A DNA stretch of 64,000 nt from CAYLLN01 sp964384375 (GTDB lineage Bacteria; Planctomycetota; Planctomycetia; Pirellulales; Pirellulaceae). Numbering within the stretch: position 1 is the stretch's first letter; every line of letters starts with the position of its first letter. Made by a program: the position numbers and the translations under genes. A model generated the notes under the pieces. It ran no database searches. It worked only from the letters and a program-made list of their open reading frames with translations, and had not been told where the DNA came from. The DNA is taken from positions 1-64,000 of the forward strand of contig CAYLLN010000023.1 of the NCBI GenBank assembly GCA_964384375.1, in the 5' to 3' direction. Below are positions 50,706-59,564 of this stretch, in pieces.

Positions 50706-51026
50706 GATGCCCATAAAGCATTGGTACCGGCCTCGCGCCAGTTCGCTTTTGTCGTGACGTGCGGAATGCGCACCGCTGCGGCGCTCGCGACTTCTCCCCC
50801 GAAGAGCGCAATACGCCGGCTATCTATTCCGATCCCCAGCCAAAACTTGATTGACTTGCCATTTCCCCAGAGTTAGCATCCGAACAAGGCTGAGTCTGAA
50901 GAAAGCTCAGTCTCACGAAGGCCGAGGCGGGCGGCATTCGCTGCGTGCGATGAGTCTGGTTTTTGCCACGGATCGCGGTCAGGGCGATTCTCCCTTCCGG
51001 AGAGACGACTTTCTGGAGTGACGACG
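50706..51026. other. Intergenic region upstream of the cyclase-like gene
   Basis: About 320 bases without a gene. It contains a candidate promoter (50851) and the near-repeats GCTGAGTCTG and GCTCAGTCTC at 50890-50916. Confidence 0.45.
50851..50879 (+). promoter_or_regulatory. Candidate sigma-70-type promoter
   Basis: TTGACT, a 17-base spacer, and TAGCAT (5/6 and 4/6 matches). It lies about 150 bases upstream of the gene at 51027. Confidence 0.4.
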
Positions 51027-52646
51027 ATGACGGCTTACGGGTGTCGGATCTTGTGTCTCGCTACGCTGGGGATCGCCGCCAGCGGGCTGTTCGCTCCGTC
51101 GGCGCGGGCCGTCACGCCCGATAGCCCCGAAGTCCGCAAGGTGATCGACAAGGCATTCGAGTTCCTCTCGACGGCGGACGACGGCCGCGTCGGCGGCAAG
51201 TGCCTCATCGGCCTCACCTTCCTCAAGGATGGCAAGGATGAGACGCACCCCAAGATCGCCGCGGCGGTTCAGTCGTGCCAGAACCTCGCCAAGGCCGACG
51301 CGGCCGCAATCAATGCCGACATCTACAGCACCGGCATCGCGATCATCTTTCTCTGCTCGCTCGATCCCAGCAAATACAGTGCGGAAATCCTGAAGCTCAG
51401 CGAATCGCTCCAGCGGCGGCAGAAGTCGCACGGCGGATGGGGCTATCCCGACAAGCCGACCGGCGACACGTCGATGACGCAGTACGCGGTGCTGGCGTAC
51501 TGGGAAATGTCGAAGGTGGGGTTCAATCCGTCGCTGGAATCAACCGAGCGGGTGGGGAACTGGCTCCTCCGCACGCAAGACCCCGCCGGTCACTGGGGCT
51601 ATCAGGGAAAAGAGGCCGAGGGACGCGTTTCGTTTGACCTGGTGAAGCAAGACAGCGCTCGTCCCGGCATGGCGGCGGCGGGCCTGGGGGCGACATACAT
51701 GGTGTCGGATTTGCTCGGCCTGGGTGAAACCACGGTGCAGGTCGATGCGACGTTGCCCCCCGCCCTGCGACCGCTTGGTCGCGGGCAGGCCCAGCAGGCC
51801 CGCACGCGCAAAGTCGATGCTCGCAAGGTCCGCGCCGCCCAGGAGCGGGGCCGCGAATGGATGCGGAAGAACTACACGATCAAAACCGAGACGTTCGGCT
51901 ACTACTATCTCTACGCCCTCGAACGCTATCAGAGCTTCCTGGAGGCCGCCGAAGGTCGCACCGCCAAGGAGCCGCGGTGGTACAACGAAGGCTTCGCGTA
52001 TCTGAAGAAGGAGCAGCTCGAGAACGGCAGTTGGAAGGATACCGAGGGACTGGACGCGGTGAATACGGCGTTCGCCACGCTGTTCCTCCTGCGCAGCACG
52101 AAGAAGGCGATCGAGCGGTCGAAGACGTTCGGCGAAGGAGCCCTGCTCGCCGGCCGTGGTTTGCCGGAAGATCCGCAGGCGGTCCGCATCCGCGGCGGGC
52201 AGATCGTCTCGAAGAAGCTCGATCTGTCGGTTGGCGAACTGATCGATGTCCTCTTCCAGCCGGAACACGACTCGTTCGCGGCGGCAGCGGCGGATATCGA
52301 CTATCTCCGCGATCAGTTGCTGGCGCTGAAAGCTGAAGAGCGAGCGCCACACCTGGCCCGGCTGCGAACGCTGGCCGCCAGCGGCGTCGGCGACGCCCGG
52401 CTGACGGCGGTGAGGGTGATGGGTCAGCTTCGCGACCTGGAGAGCGGCGAGGCTCTGATTCGAGCGCTCGACGATTCCGATTGGCGGGTTGTTTTGGCGG
52501 CGGACGAATCGCTGCGGCTGATCGGCCGCTCGGTCACGCCCACGTCGCTCGGCGAGAAGCCCGAGGAAAAGGCGCGCGCCGCCGCCAGCGCCACATGGAA
52601 GCAGTGGTACGTGACGATTCGCCCCGACGTGCAGTTTGATAAGTGA
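51027..52646 (+). CDS. Secreted prenyltransferase/squalene-oxidase-repeat protein
   Basis: 539 residues from the ATG at 51027 (GGAG eight bases upstream). Signal peptide (ILCLATLGIAASGLFAPSAR-A). Terpene-cyclase-type alpha/alpha repeats follow: QRRQKSHGGWGYPDKPTGDT, SMTQYAVLAYWEM, WLLRTQDPAGHWGYQGK, ERYQSFLEAAEG, LKKEQLENGSWKDTEGLDAV-NTAFATLFLL. These QW-like motifs occur in squalene cyclases, but the catalytic DXDD is absent, so it is likely a structural or binding relative, a family common in planctomycetes. The C-terminal ~110 residues look like HEAT repeats (RLTAVRVMGQLRDLESGEAL). It is followed 12 bases later by a lipoprotein gene. Confidence 0.78.
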   Translation: MTAYGCRILCLATLGIAASGLFAPSARAVTPDSPEVRKVIDKAFEFLSTADDGRVGGKCLIGLTFLKDGKDETHPKIAAAVQSCQNLAKADAAAINADIYSTGIAIIFLCSLDPSKYSAEILKLSESLQRRQKSHGGWGYPDKPTGDTSMTQYAVLAYWEMSKVGFNPSLESTERVGNWLLRTQDPAGHWGYQGKEAEGRVSFDLVKQDSARPGMAAAGLGATYMVSDLLGLGETTVQVDATLPPALRPLGRGQAQQARTRKVDARKVRAAQERGREWMRKNYTIKTETFGYYYLYALERYQSFLEAAEGRTAKEPRWYNEGFAYLKKEQLENGSWKDTEGLDAVNTAFATLFLLRSTKKAIERSKTFGEGALLAGRGLPEDPQAVRIRGGQIVSKKLDLSVGELIDVLFQPEHDSFAAAAADIDYLRDQLLALKAEERAPHLARLRTLAASGVGDARLTAVRVMGQLRDLESGEALIRALDDSDWRVVLAADESLRLIGRSVTPTSLGEKPEEKARAAASATWKQWYVTIRPDVQFDK

Positions 52647-52658
52647 GGTCAGCGGCCA

Positions 52659-53489
52659 ATGGCCTGGGTTCGTATGTCTTCCTCGCTGACGCTGCGGATG
52701 CATGTGAATTCCTCGCTTGCGCGTCGGGTTAGTATCTATTGCGCTCTGCTGATGGCAGCCGGTTGCGGCGGCGGTGGGGCGGCGGCGATTCCCGATCCCG
52801 GTTCACCGACCGCCGCGGAGCCGGCTGGACCGCCGCCGGCACTGGCGACAAAGCTGGCCCCTCCTCCTGCTGCCGAAGCAGCGGGATCGGGCGCTGCCGC
52901 GGCCGACGCTCAGATCGCTCGCACGGCCGAGGTCGCGGCCAAGCTCGCGCCGGACCTCGCCAAGGTGTCGTTTGAGGGGTCGGCTCCCAGTTCGCTCGTC
53001 GTCCAGGGCGGTGGACGCCAGGCCGATCTTCCCAAGGAGGAAATTCCGCGGCACCAGCGGTGGGAAATCCGCTTCCCGCCGGGGAATTCGATCGAGTCGT
53101 ACACCCGCCAGCTCGACTATTTCAAGATCGAGATGGGAGCGATCGGCGGCGAGGACCACATCACGTATCTCACGAACCTGTCGAACCCCAAGCCGAAGAC
53201 GCGGCCGGGCTTTGCCACCGATGAATCGCGGCTGTACCTCGTCTGGCAGCGAGGCGACATGCGCGAGGCGGACGAGCAACTCGCCCAGCGGGCCGGCGTT
53301 CGGACGGCGGGCAAAGTGCTCGCCCACTTCCTGCCGGCGGAGGTCGAAACGGAACTGGCCCGCCTGGAGGAGGCGTTCGCCAAGCAGCTCAACGTCACGA
53401 AGGTCGGCCACACGGTGTTCGGCATTCGCTCCGCGGGGGGCGATACGTTTCGGTTCTACGTGATCGAGCAAAAACCTGACGAGCGGTGA
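52659..53489 (+). CDS. Putative lipoprotein of unknown function
   Basis: 276 residues from the first ATG; a start at 52698 (MHVNSSLARRVSIYCALLMA) gives a more typical signal peptide. The lipobox LMAAGC predicts lipidation. An Ala/Pro-rich linker of about 60 residues leads to a compact C-terminal domain (RHQRWEIRFPPGNSIESYTR-QLDYFKIEMG, VEILPAEVE-like FLPAEVETELARLEEAFAKQ, and HTVFGIRSAGGDTFRFYVIE). No family is recognised. Twelve bases separate it from the cyclase-repeat gene, so they are probably co-transcribed. Confidence 0.68.
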   Translation: MAWVRMSSSLTLRMHVNSSLARRVSIYCALLMAAGCGGGGAAAIPDPGSPTAAEPAGPPPALATKLAPPPAAEAAGSGAAAADAQIARTAEVAAKLAPDLAKVSFEGSAPSSLVVQGGGRQADLPKEEIPRHQRWEIRFPPGNSIESYTRQLDYFKIEMGAIGGEDHITYLTNLSNPKPKTRPGFATDESRLYLVWQRGDMREADEQLAQRAGVRTAGKVLAHFLPAEVETELARLEEAFAKQLNVTKVGHTVFGIRSAGGDTFRFYVIEQKPDER

Positions 53490-53546
53490 GCCAACCCACA
53501 CCAACCCGACGCACCAGCGAGGGAAGGGCAGACAAGACCCGCAACC

Positions 53547-53573
53547 ACGAATCGCACGAATCCAACGAATGAG
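53547..53573. repeat. 9-bp tandem repeat (ACGAAT family)
   Basis: ACGAATCGC, ACGAATCCA, ACGAATGAG. Same units as at 63291 and 63732. Confidence 0.75.
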
Positions 53574-53607
53574 GCAGCCGTGTTCGCCAAGCAGCGTCCA
53601 TTTCATT

Positions 53608-53685
53608 CAACGCAAAGTCGCCAAGGGCGCGAAGGTGCAGAGAGGCGATTGAATGCTCTGCGATCTTTGTGCCTCTGTGTTTCTA
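53608..53685. repeat. CGCAAAG-type repeat element
   Basis: 8-9 bp units AACGCAAAG, TCGCCAAG, GGCGCGAAG, GTGCAGAG, with an inverted arm ending in GCCTCTGTGTTTC. Confidence 0.75.
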
Positions 53686-53754
53686 CAAATTCATCGCTGC
53701 AGTGAGTTCGCGTCTTCCCCACTGACTTCTCGCGCATAAGTACGGCAACACGGC

Positions 53755-56700
53755 ATGGCGAAGACTGCGGACGAATTTCTGAGTGAGCTTGAGCAGCGCG
53801 ACCTCGCGCCCGCCGAGATCATCGCCAGTTTGCGACGGCAGGTCGCCTCTTCGAGCAAACCGGTGGCGGCGGCGAGCCTGGCCAAGCTGCTCACCGATAA
53901 GGGGCATCTCACGGCGGGCCAGGCGCAGAAGCTGCTGGGGGGTGCAGCGGCTGCAACAGCTGGCGCAAAACCCGCGGCCAAGCCGCCGGCAAAATCATCC
54001 GCCGCGCCGGCTGGCCAGATCGATGGCCTCATGCCGCTGGACGACGGCGGCCTCATGCCACTCGGTGATGAGCTGGTGCCGATCGAACCAGCCGGCGGTC
54101 TGGCCCCGCTCGATGATCTGGGGCTGACGCCGCTGGAATCGATTCCAGCGCCAGCCCCGAAACCCGCTGCAAAACCGCCAGCACCAGCCAAGGCCGCACC
54201 CGCACCTAACCCCCAGCCAGCAGCGAAGCCAAAGCAGCCTGCAGCCACCGCAGCGGCAAAGCCGGTCGAAGGGCTCGCGCCCATTGATGGGCTCGCTCCG
54301 ATTGATGGGCTCGCTCCGATCGGCGGCTTGGCCCCGTTCGACGACCTGACACAGCCGGCGCCCCTTGCGCCAGCGGCGGCTCCCGCAGCAGGGCCCGTCG
54401 ATTTGCTCGCGGTGCCGAGCATGGCCGGACCGCTGGCGGCAGCCCCGGCAGGTGCGACTCCAGCACCTCAGCAGCAGCCCGCGAAGAAGAAGAGCTCGCT
54501 CGGCCTCGTCCTTGGGCTTCTCGCCGTGCTGCTGGTGGCCGGCGGCGGAGCAGCGGCGTTCTTCTTCATCCCGCGCGGCGCGGGGGATGCCGAGTTCGAT
54601 CTGGCTGCCGCCGACTATCAAGCGAAGTCCTACGACGGGGCCATCGCGAAGCTCGACGAGGCCTTGGCGAAGTATCCGGCCAGCCCGCGTGTTCCGCTCG
54701 CTCGCGTGCAGCGCGGCGCGGCGAAGGTGCTCGCCGCCCGCGCGCAGTCGCCGCGGAATTGGCAGGCGGTGCTCGCTGCCGCGAAAGAATCGCTCCCGCC
54801 GCTCGGTGGTGAGGCGGAGCTGTCGCAGGTCCATGCCGAGATCGCGCCGCTACTTTCTGAGATGGCGGTGTCGCTGGCCAGTGCGGCCAAGTCGGCAGAG
54901 GACATAACCGCCGCACGCGAGGCGCTCGCCCTCGCGGATGACGGCCGCTTGGTACCCGGCTCACTGCGCGATTGGCAAAAGCTGCAAGCCGCGGCCGATT
55001 CGCTCGCTCGGCGCGACTTCGACGCCGCGGCGGCAAGCGCCCGCGATGCAGCAGCAGCGGCGATGCAGAAAGCGATCGATGCGGGGGATGTTGCCGCAGC
55101 GCTGGCCGAGCGAGAGAAGCTCCGTGCGTCGCATCCCGACATGCTCACCGATCCGAAGCTGACGAGCCTCGGCCCGGCGCTCGCTGCCGCGGCCGTCGCG
55201 AAGTCGCAGCCGGCGGAATATGCGGTGAAAGGGGAAACGACCGAGTCGCGGGGAGCGGTCGTGGGACAGTTGATTCTTGCCGCGCCGGCGACTGGGTCTG
55301 CGGGACAGGCAAAAGTGGTGATCGCGCAGGGAATTGCCTGGGGAATCGATGCTTCCAGCGTGGTGATTTGGCGTCGCCCCATTGGTAGTGGTCCCACCGC
55401 GGCTGTCGTCTCCACAAGCAGCGACGAGTTGCTCATCGACGCCTTCCGCAACGAACTGCTCTTGGTTGAGCCAGCCAGCAGCAAGCTCCGTTGGCGTCAT
55501 CCGCTTCCTGGCCCCGCGGCAGGCCCGCCCGTCGTTCTCGGCTCCCGCGTCTTCGTCACGACCAGAGCAGGGCAACTGCTGGCGATCGATGCCGCCACGG
55601 GCGACGGCATCGCCCAGGTGCAGCTTCCGCAGCCGGCATCCGTCGGCCCTGCCGTCGCGGGTGAGTACCTCGTGCAACTGGCCGACGACTCGCTTGTCTA
55701 TCTGCTCTCGTCGGCCGACTTGAAATGCCTGAGCGCGGCGTATCTGGGGCACGAACCGGCAGGCGCCCTTGCCGCTCCTGTGAAGATCGCCAAGCACGTC
55801 GTCGTTGCCGTGCCGCGCTGGCCGGCGGGGACGACGCTTCGGCCGATCGTCATCACTCCGGAAGGGAAGTTTGCCGAAATCGCACCGGCAACCGAGGTTC
55901 CCGGACTGCTTACCCGGCCGCTCGCCAGTGAAAGCGGCAAGCTGGTGGTCATCACCGATCAAGGGAAGGCCACGACATTCGAATCCGCCGTCGATCCAGC
56001 GGATGGGCTCAAGTTGCTCGGAACGACCGATGCACCAGCCGAACCGGCCGCCGTGGCTCCGAACGTGTCCATTGTCGGGATCGTCCCCGGTGCAGACGCC
56101 GGCACGATCACGGCCATTGCGACAACCGGCGCAACTAGCGAGGTCAAGCTCGCCGAACTGACCGGGTTCGTCACGCGGCCATTGAGCCCGCCGGCCAAGG
56201 ACGCCCCCGCGGGCGTCGCGATTGCGTCGGCCCTGCCGCTCGCTGGTGGAAATGCGCTGCTGATCCCCGCCGGTCAGCCGGCGGAATTGCGCTATCTCGC
56301 AGCAGGAGCGAGCACTGCCACGAGCGTTCCGCTTCCCGGTCCGCTCGCGGCGCTGCCACTCGCCTGGAAGGATGGCATTGCGGTCGCTTGCACGTCGGGC
56401 ACGATCGCCTGGCTCGATCCGGCGACCGGGGCTCTCAAGGCGGACCCGCTGCAGATCAACCTGCTCCCCGGACAGCGGCTCACGACCAGCCGCCTCTCCG
56501 TGGGAGGAAAGGACGACAGCGAACTGTTTGTCGCTCACTCTGGCGGAGCGATCCTCCGCGTCGGTCTCACGAACGATCCGCAGCCGCAACTCGTGGAATT
56601 GGGCGTGTCGAAGATCGAGGTCCCCATCACGGGTCTCGTCGCCAGCGACGAAGCGGTGGGCGTGCTCGATCGCCGCGGCGGGTGGCACACGTTCACGCTC

Positions 56701-57087
56701 CCCGACCTTGCGCCCGCTCCGGCTGCGACGCTCGCGGGTCGTTCGCTCGTTTCCGGACCGGTACGCGTGGGAAGTGTGCTGCTGGCCGCCACCGATAGCG
56801 ATGAGCTGGTTTCTCTGAACGATCAGCTTGCTGCGGTCTGGAAAACGCCGCTGGCGCATGGACCGCTCGCGGGCGCTCCCGTGGCGGCAGGAACCGGCGC
56901 ACTGGTCGCAACGAAGTCGGGCTGGCTCGCCCGCATTGCCCTCGACTCGGGCAATGAAGTGGCAGCGGTGAGCCTCGACCTGCCACTGGCGGCCGGGCCG
57001 CTCGTCGCCGGCCAGTTCGCCGTGGTGATCGCGTCCGACGGCACGCTCCTTTCCGTTCCGCTCGCCGCGCTGGAGGCCAAGCCATGA
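53755..57087 (+). CDS. Large PQQ-type beta-propeller membrane protein
   Basis: 1110 residues. The N-terminus (1-65; EFLSELEQRDLAPAEIIASL, KLLTDKGHLTAGQAQKLLGG) is a helical domain found at the start of many planctomycete proteins. A low-complexity Ala/Pro/Lys linker with repeated GLAPIDGLAPIDGLAPI follows, then one membrane helix (LGLVLGLLAVLLVAGGGAAA, ~250-270), a helical TPR-like region (~280-480), and a C-terminal PQQ-like propeller with blades such as SSKLRWRHPLPGPAAGPPVV and GQLLAIDAATGDGIAQVQLP. It is likely a membrane-anchored protein with an external propeller. The stop overlaps the next start (ATGA). Confidence 0.78.
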   Translation: MAKTADEFLSELEQRDLAPAEIIASLRRQVASSSKPVAAASLAKLLTDKGHLTAGQAQKLLGGAAAATAGAKPAAKPPAKSSAAPAGQIDGLMPLDDGGLMPLGDELVPIEPAGGLAPLDDLGLTPLESIPAPAPKPAAKPPAPAKAAPAPNPQPAAKPKQPAATAAAKPVEGLAPIDGLAPIDGLAPIGGLAPFDDLTQPAPLAPAAAPAAGPVDLLAVPSMAGPLAAAPAGATPAPQQQPAKKKSSLGLVLGLLAVLLVAGGGAAAFFFIPRGAGDAEFDLAAADYQAKSYDGAIAKLDEALAKYPASPRVPLARVQRGAAKVLAARAQSPRNWQAVLAAAKESLPPLGGEAELSQVHAEIAPLLSEMAVSLASAAKSAEDITAAREALALADDGRLVPGSLRDWQKLQAAADSLARRDFDAAAASARDAAAAAMQKAIDAGDVAAALAEREKLRASHPDMLTDPKLTSLGPALAAAAVAKSQPAEYAVKGETTESRGAVVGQLILAAPATGSAGQAKVVIAQGIAWGIDASSVVIWRRPIGSGPTAAVVSTSSDELLIDAFRNELLLVEPASSKLRWRHPLPGPAAGPPVVLGSRVFVTTRAGQLLAIDAATGDGIAQVQLPQPASVGPAVAGEYLVQLADDSLVYLLSSADLKCLSAAYLGHEPAGALAAPVKIAKHVVVAVPRWPAGTTLRPIVITPEGKFAEIAPATEVPGLLTRPLASESGKLVVITDQGKATTFESAVDPADGLKLLGTTDAPAEPAAVAPNVSIVGIVPGADAGTITAIATTGATSEVKLAELTGFVTRPLSPPAKDAPAGVAIASALPLAGGNALLIPAGQPAELRYLAAGASTATSVPLPGPLAALPLAWKDGIAVACTSGTIAWLDPATGALKADPLQINLLPGQRLTTSRLSVGGKDDSELFVAHSGGAILRVGLTNDPQPQLVELGVSKIEVPITGLVASDEAVGVLDRRGGWHTFTLPDLAPAPAATLAGRSLVSGPVRVGSVLLAATDSDELVSLNDQLAAVWKTPLAHGPLAGAPVAAGTGALVATKSGWLARIALDSGNEVAAVSLDLPLAAGPLVAGQFAVVIASDGTLLSVPLAALEAKP

Positions 57088-59516
57088 ACAACTCGCAACG
57101 AGAAGACAATCCTCGCGGCGTGGCATCCTTCAAGCAACGCAAAGGCGCGGAGTTCGCCAAGGTCGCAAAGGGTCGGCACATCTCTCTGCGCCTTTGCGTT
57201 CCTTTTGCGCCTTTGCGTTTCAGTCGAGGTCGATCGGATCGACGACGATTTCCCTTGGTTGGGGGCTTGCTTACCTTTCTTCTGCTTCTCGCCACTTGCT
57301 CGCTCGGCCGCGCTGCCGATCCGCTCTACCTGCAACCGCCGTTCGACGAGATCAAGCTCGACGAGGATAACGGCGGCGTGCTGCTCCGCGTGAAGTCGCT
57401 CAATCTGAAGGGTGGCAAGGTTCCGACAACCGAAGCCGAGCGGGCCAATGACTTGGAAGTCGAGCTGCTCGAACGGCCCGGCGAGAAATTTGCCCTGCCC
57501 TGGGCGAACGTCGCGTCGGTCCGCGTCTTCGAGCAGCTCGTGCTGGCCGAGGCGGACCAGGTGATGAAGGAGGGGCGGTTCGACGATGCCCAGCCGTACT
57601 ACATCTTCCTCGAAGCGAAGTATCCACAGACGCCGGGCCTGAAGGACTCCATCGAGCTGTTCCTGTGGCAGCAGGTGCTCGTTGCGTTTCGGGCCGCGAA
57701 GCACGACGAAACGCTCGCGCTCCTCGTCGAACTGCACGGTCGCAATCCGCAGCGGCAGGGACTGGCGAACGCCTACCAGCGCGTGACGGTCGAACTGGTG
57801 AAGCGAAACATGGCCGCGGAGAACTACAAGGCGGCCCGCGGCCTCCTGCGGAATCTGGGGACGCGGTTCCCCGAGTTCAAGGAGACGACGATTGTCCCTT
57901 ACGAGTCGCAGCTCGCGCAGCAAGCGCAGACGCTCCTCACCGCGGCTCAGGCCGCGAATACCGCGGGCAACCTGCGGGGAGCACACGAGGCAGTTACGCG
58001 GGCGCTCGACATTTGGCCCGCGATTGCCGGCGGCCGGGAACTCGCCCTGGCGGTCCATGAAAAGTATCCGGTGGTGGGTGTCGCCGTGATGACTCCCGGC
58101 AGTGGGAAGTGGCCCGAGCGGTTGGACGAGTGGTCCTCGCTCCGCACGGCCCGGCTGACGGGGCGGCCGATCGCCGAGCGTGCGCCGGCCGGCGGCGAAG
58201 GTAACCCTTATGCGAGCCCGCTCGGCGAATTGGCGCGCGGCAGCGAGCCGACGCAGCTTGTCTTGCGGCTTTCGCCGGAGCTGAAGTGGTCCGATCCGCC
58301 GCGAACGCTGGCGGCAGCCGACGTTGCCCGCGGTTTGCTCGCTCAGGTGGATAGCGCGAATCCGAGTTACGACTCGATCTTTGCCAGCCTGCTCACGTCG
58401 GCCGTTGCCCGCGGCCGCGGCGAACTGGAGGTAACGCTCGCCCGCCCGCTGCCGCTGCCCGAGGCGGCGCTCCGCCTGCCACTGGTTCGCGGCGCGGGGG
58501 AGCCGCTCGGTCCGTACAAGCTGGAAATCCATGCTCCGGCCATCGCCCGCTTCGTTCGCGAGAGCGGCTATTTTGCCACCGGCGCGAAGCAACCGGGGGA
58601 AATCGTCGAGCGGGCGTATCCCGATGCTGGCGCGGCCCTGCGGGCGCTCCGCCGGGGCGAAGTGAGCCTTATCGACCGCCTCGCTCCGTGGGATGTGCCG
58701 ACGATATCCGCTGCCGGCAGCGTGTCGGTGAAGCCCTACGGCGTGCCGACCGTGCATGTGCTCGTTCCCAATCCGGCGAAGCCGCTCGTGAATCACCGGG
58801 CGATGCGGCGGGCGATCCTGTACGGCATCGACCGGCAGTCGATTCTGCAAAAAGGGCTGCTTGCCGGCGGCGGCATTCCCGGCTGCGAGGTCGTGAGCGG
58901 GCCGTTCCCCAAGGGAGCCGCGACCGACGACTTCGCCTACGCTTACAACGCAAAGGTCGAGCCGCGCCCCTACGAACCGGCGACGGCGCTCGTCCTGGCA
59001 AGGCTGGCACGCGAGGAGATCGCGGGCGTAAACGAGGCGACGGCATCGGCGCCGCTCGTGCTGCTCCATCCACCCAGCGCAATTGCCCGGGCGGCCTGTC
59101 AATCGCTCGCCCGGCAACTCGCGGCGATCGGCGTTACCGTCAGTCTTCGCGAGGAAGGTGCGCCCGCCGCGGACGCACCGGCCGATTGGGATCTGCGCTA
59201 TGCGGAACTGGTGATTCGCGAGCCGGCCGCCGATGTCTGGCGAGTGCTCGGGCCGCAGGGAGCGACCGGCGCGTGCAGCCCGGCAATGCTCGCAGCGCTA
59301 CGTTCGGTCGATGCCTCGCCGACGAAGGCCGATGCGGCCACGCGCCTGCAAGCGGTTCACCGGCTGGCGGCGGCGGAGCTGCCGGTCATTCCGCTCTGGC
59401 AACTGACCGAGCACTACGCCGTGCACAGCAGCGTCTCCGGCATTGGCGACCGGCTCGAAACGCTGTACCAGCACGTCGAACAATGGACCGCCGAGCCGCG
59501 GATTCCGATGGAGTAG
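57084..59516 (+). CDS. Peptide-ABC-type solute-binding-protein-like (SBP_bac_5) exported protein
   Basis: 810 residues from the ATG at 57084, overlapping the propeller gene stop (ATGA). A hydrophobic segment GGLLTFLLLLATCSLGRAAD at ~58-78 is the probable signal peptide. The codons before it translate a CGCAAAG-type repeat (57135-57220), so a TTG at 57255 is an alternative start. After ~250 residues of TPR-like helices (DQVMKEGRFDDAQPYYIFLE) comes a family-5 solute-binding fold: LVLRLSPELKWSDP, NHRAMRRAILYGIDRQSI, LQAVHRLAAAELPVIPLWQL. No ABC permease or ATPase gene is near, so it is an orphan binding protein, perhaps acting with the propeller. Confidence 0.78.
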   Translation: MNNSQREDNPRGVASFKQRKGAEFAKVAKGRHISLRLCVPFAPLRFSRGRSDRRRFPLVGGLLTFLLLLATCSLGRAADPLYLQPPFDEIKLDEDNGGVLLRVKSLNLKGGKVPTTEAERANDLEVELLERPGEKFALPWANVASVRVFEQLVLAEADQVMKEGRFDDAQPYYIFLEAKYPQTPGLKDSIELFLWQQVLVAFRAAKHDETLALLVELHGRNPQRQGLANAYQRVTVELVKRNMAAENYKAARGLLRNLGTRFPEFKETTIVPYESQLAQQAQTLLTAAQAANTAGNLRGAHEAVTRALDIWPAIAGGRELALAVHEKYPVVGVAVMTPGSGKWPERLDEWSSLRTARLTGRPIAERAPAGGEGNPYASPLGELARGSEPTQLVLRLSPELKWSDPPRTLAAADVARGLLAQVDSANPSYDSIFASLLTSAVARGRGELEVTLARPLPLPEAALRLPLVRGAGEPLGPYKLEIHAPAIARFVRESGYFATGAKQPGEIVERAYPDAGAALRALRRGEVSLIDRLAPWDVPTISAAGSVSVKPYGVPTVHVLVPNPAKPLVNHRAMRRAILYGIDRQSILQKGLLAGGGIPGCEVVSGPFPKGAATDDFAYAYNAKVEPRPYEPATALVLARLAREEIAGVNEATASAPLVLLHPPSAIARAACQSLARQLAAIGVTVSLREEGAPAADAPADWDLRYAELVIREPAADVWRVLGPQGATGACSPAMLAALRSVDASPTKADAATRLQAVHRLAAAELPVIPLWQLTEHYAVHSSVSGIGDRLETLYQHVEQWTAEPRIPME
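57135..57220. repeat. CGCAAAG-type repeat element inside a gene's 5' end
   Basis: Units AACGCAAAG, GCGCGGAG, TTCGCCAAG, GTCGCAAAG and an inverted arm with two CCTTTGCGTT. Read in frame between the start codon and the signal peptide. Confidence 0.85.
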
Positions 59517-59564
59517 TCTTCGGCCTAACTCGCCGCCGTCGCAGAAGTAGGTGCAGGGATCACG

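Noticed and set aside
54961..57126. A 721-codon minus-strand open frame
   Set aside because: Antisense to the propeller gene; no family resemblance.
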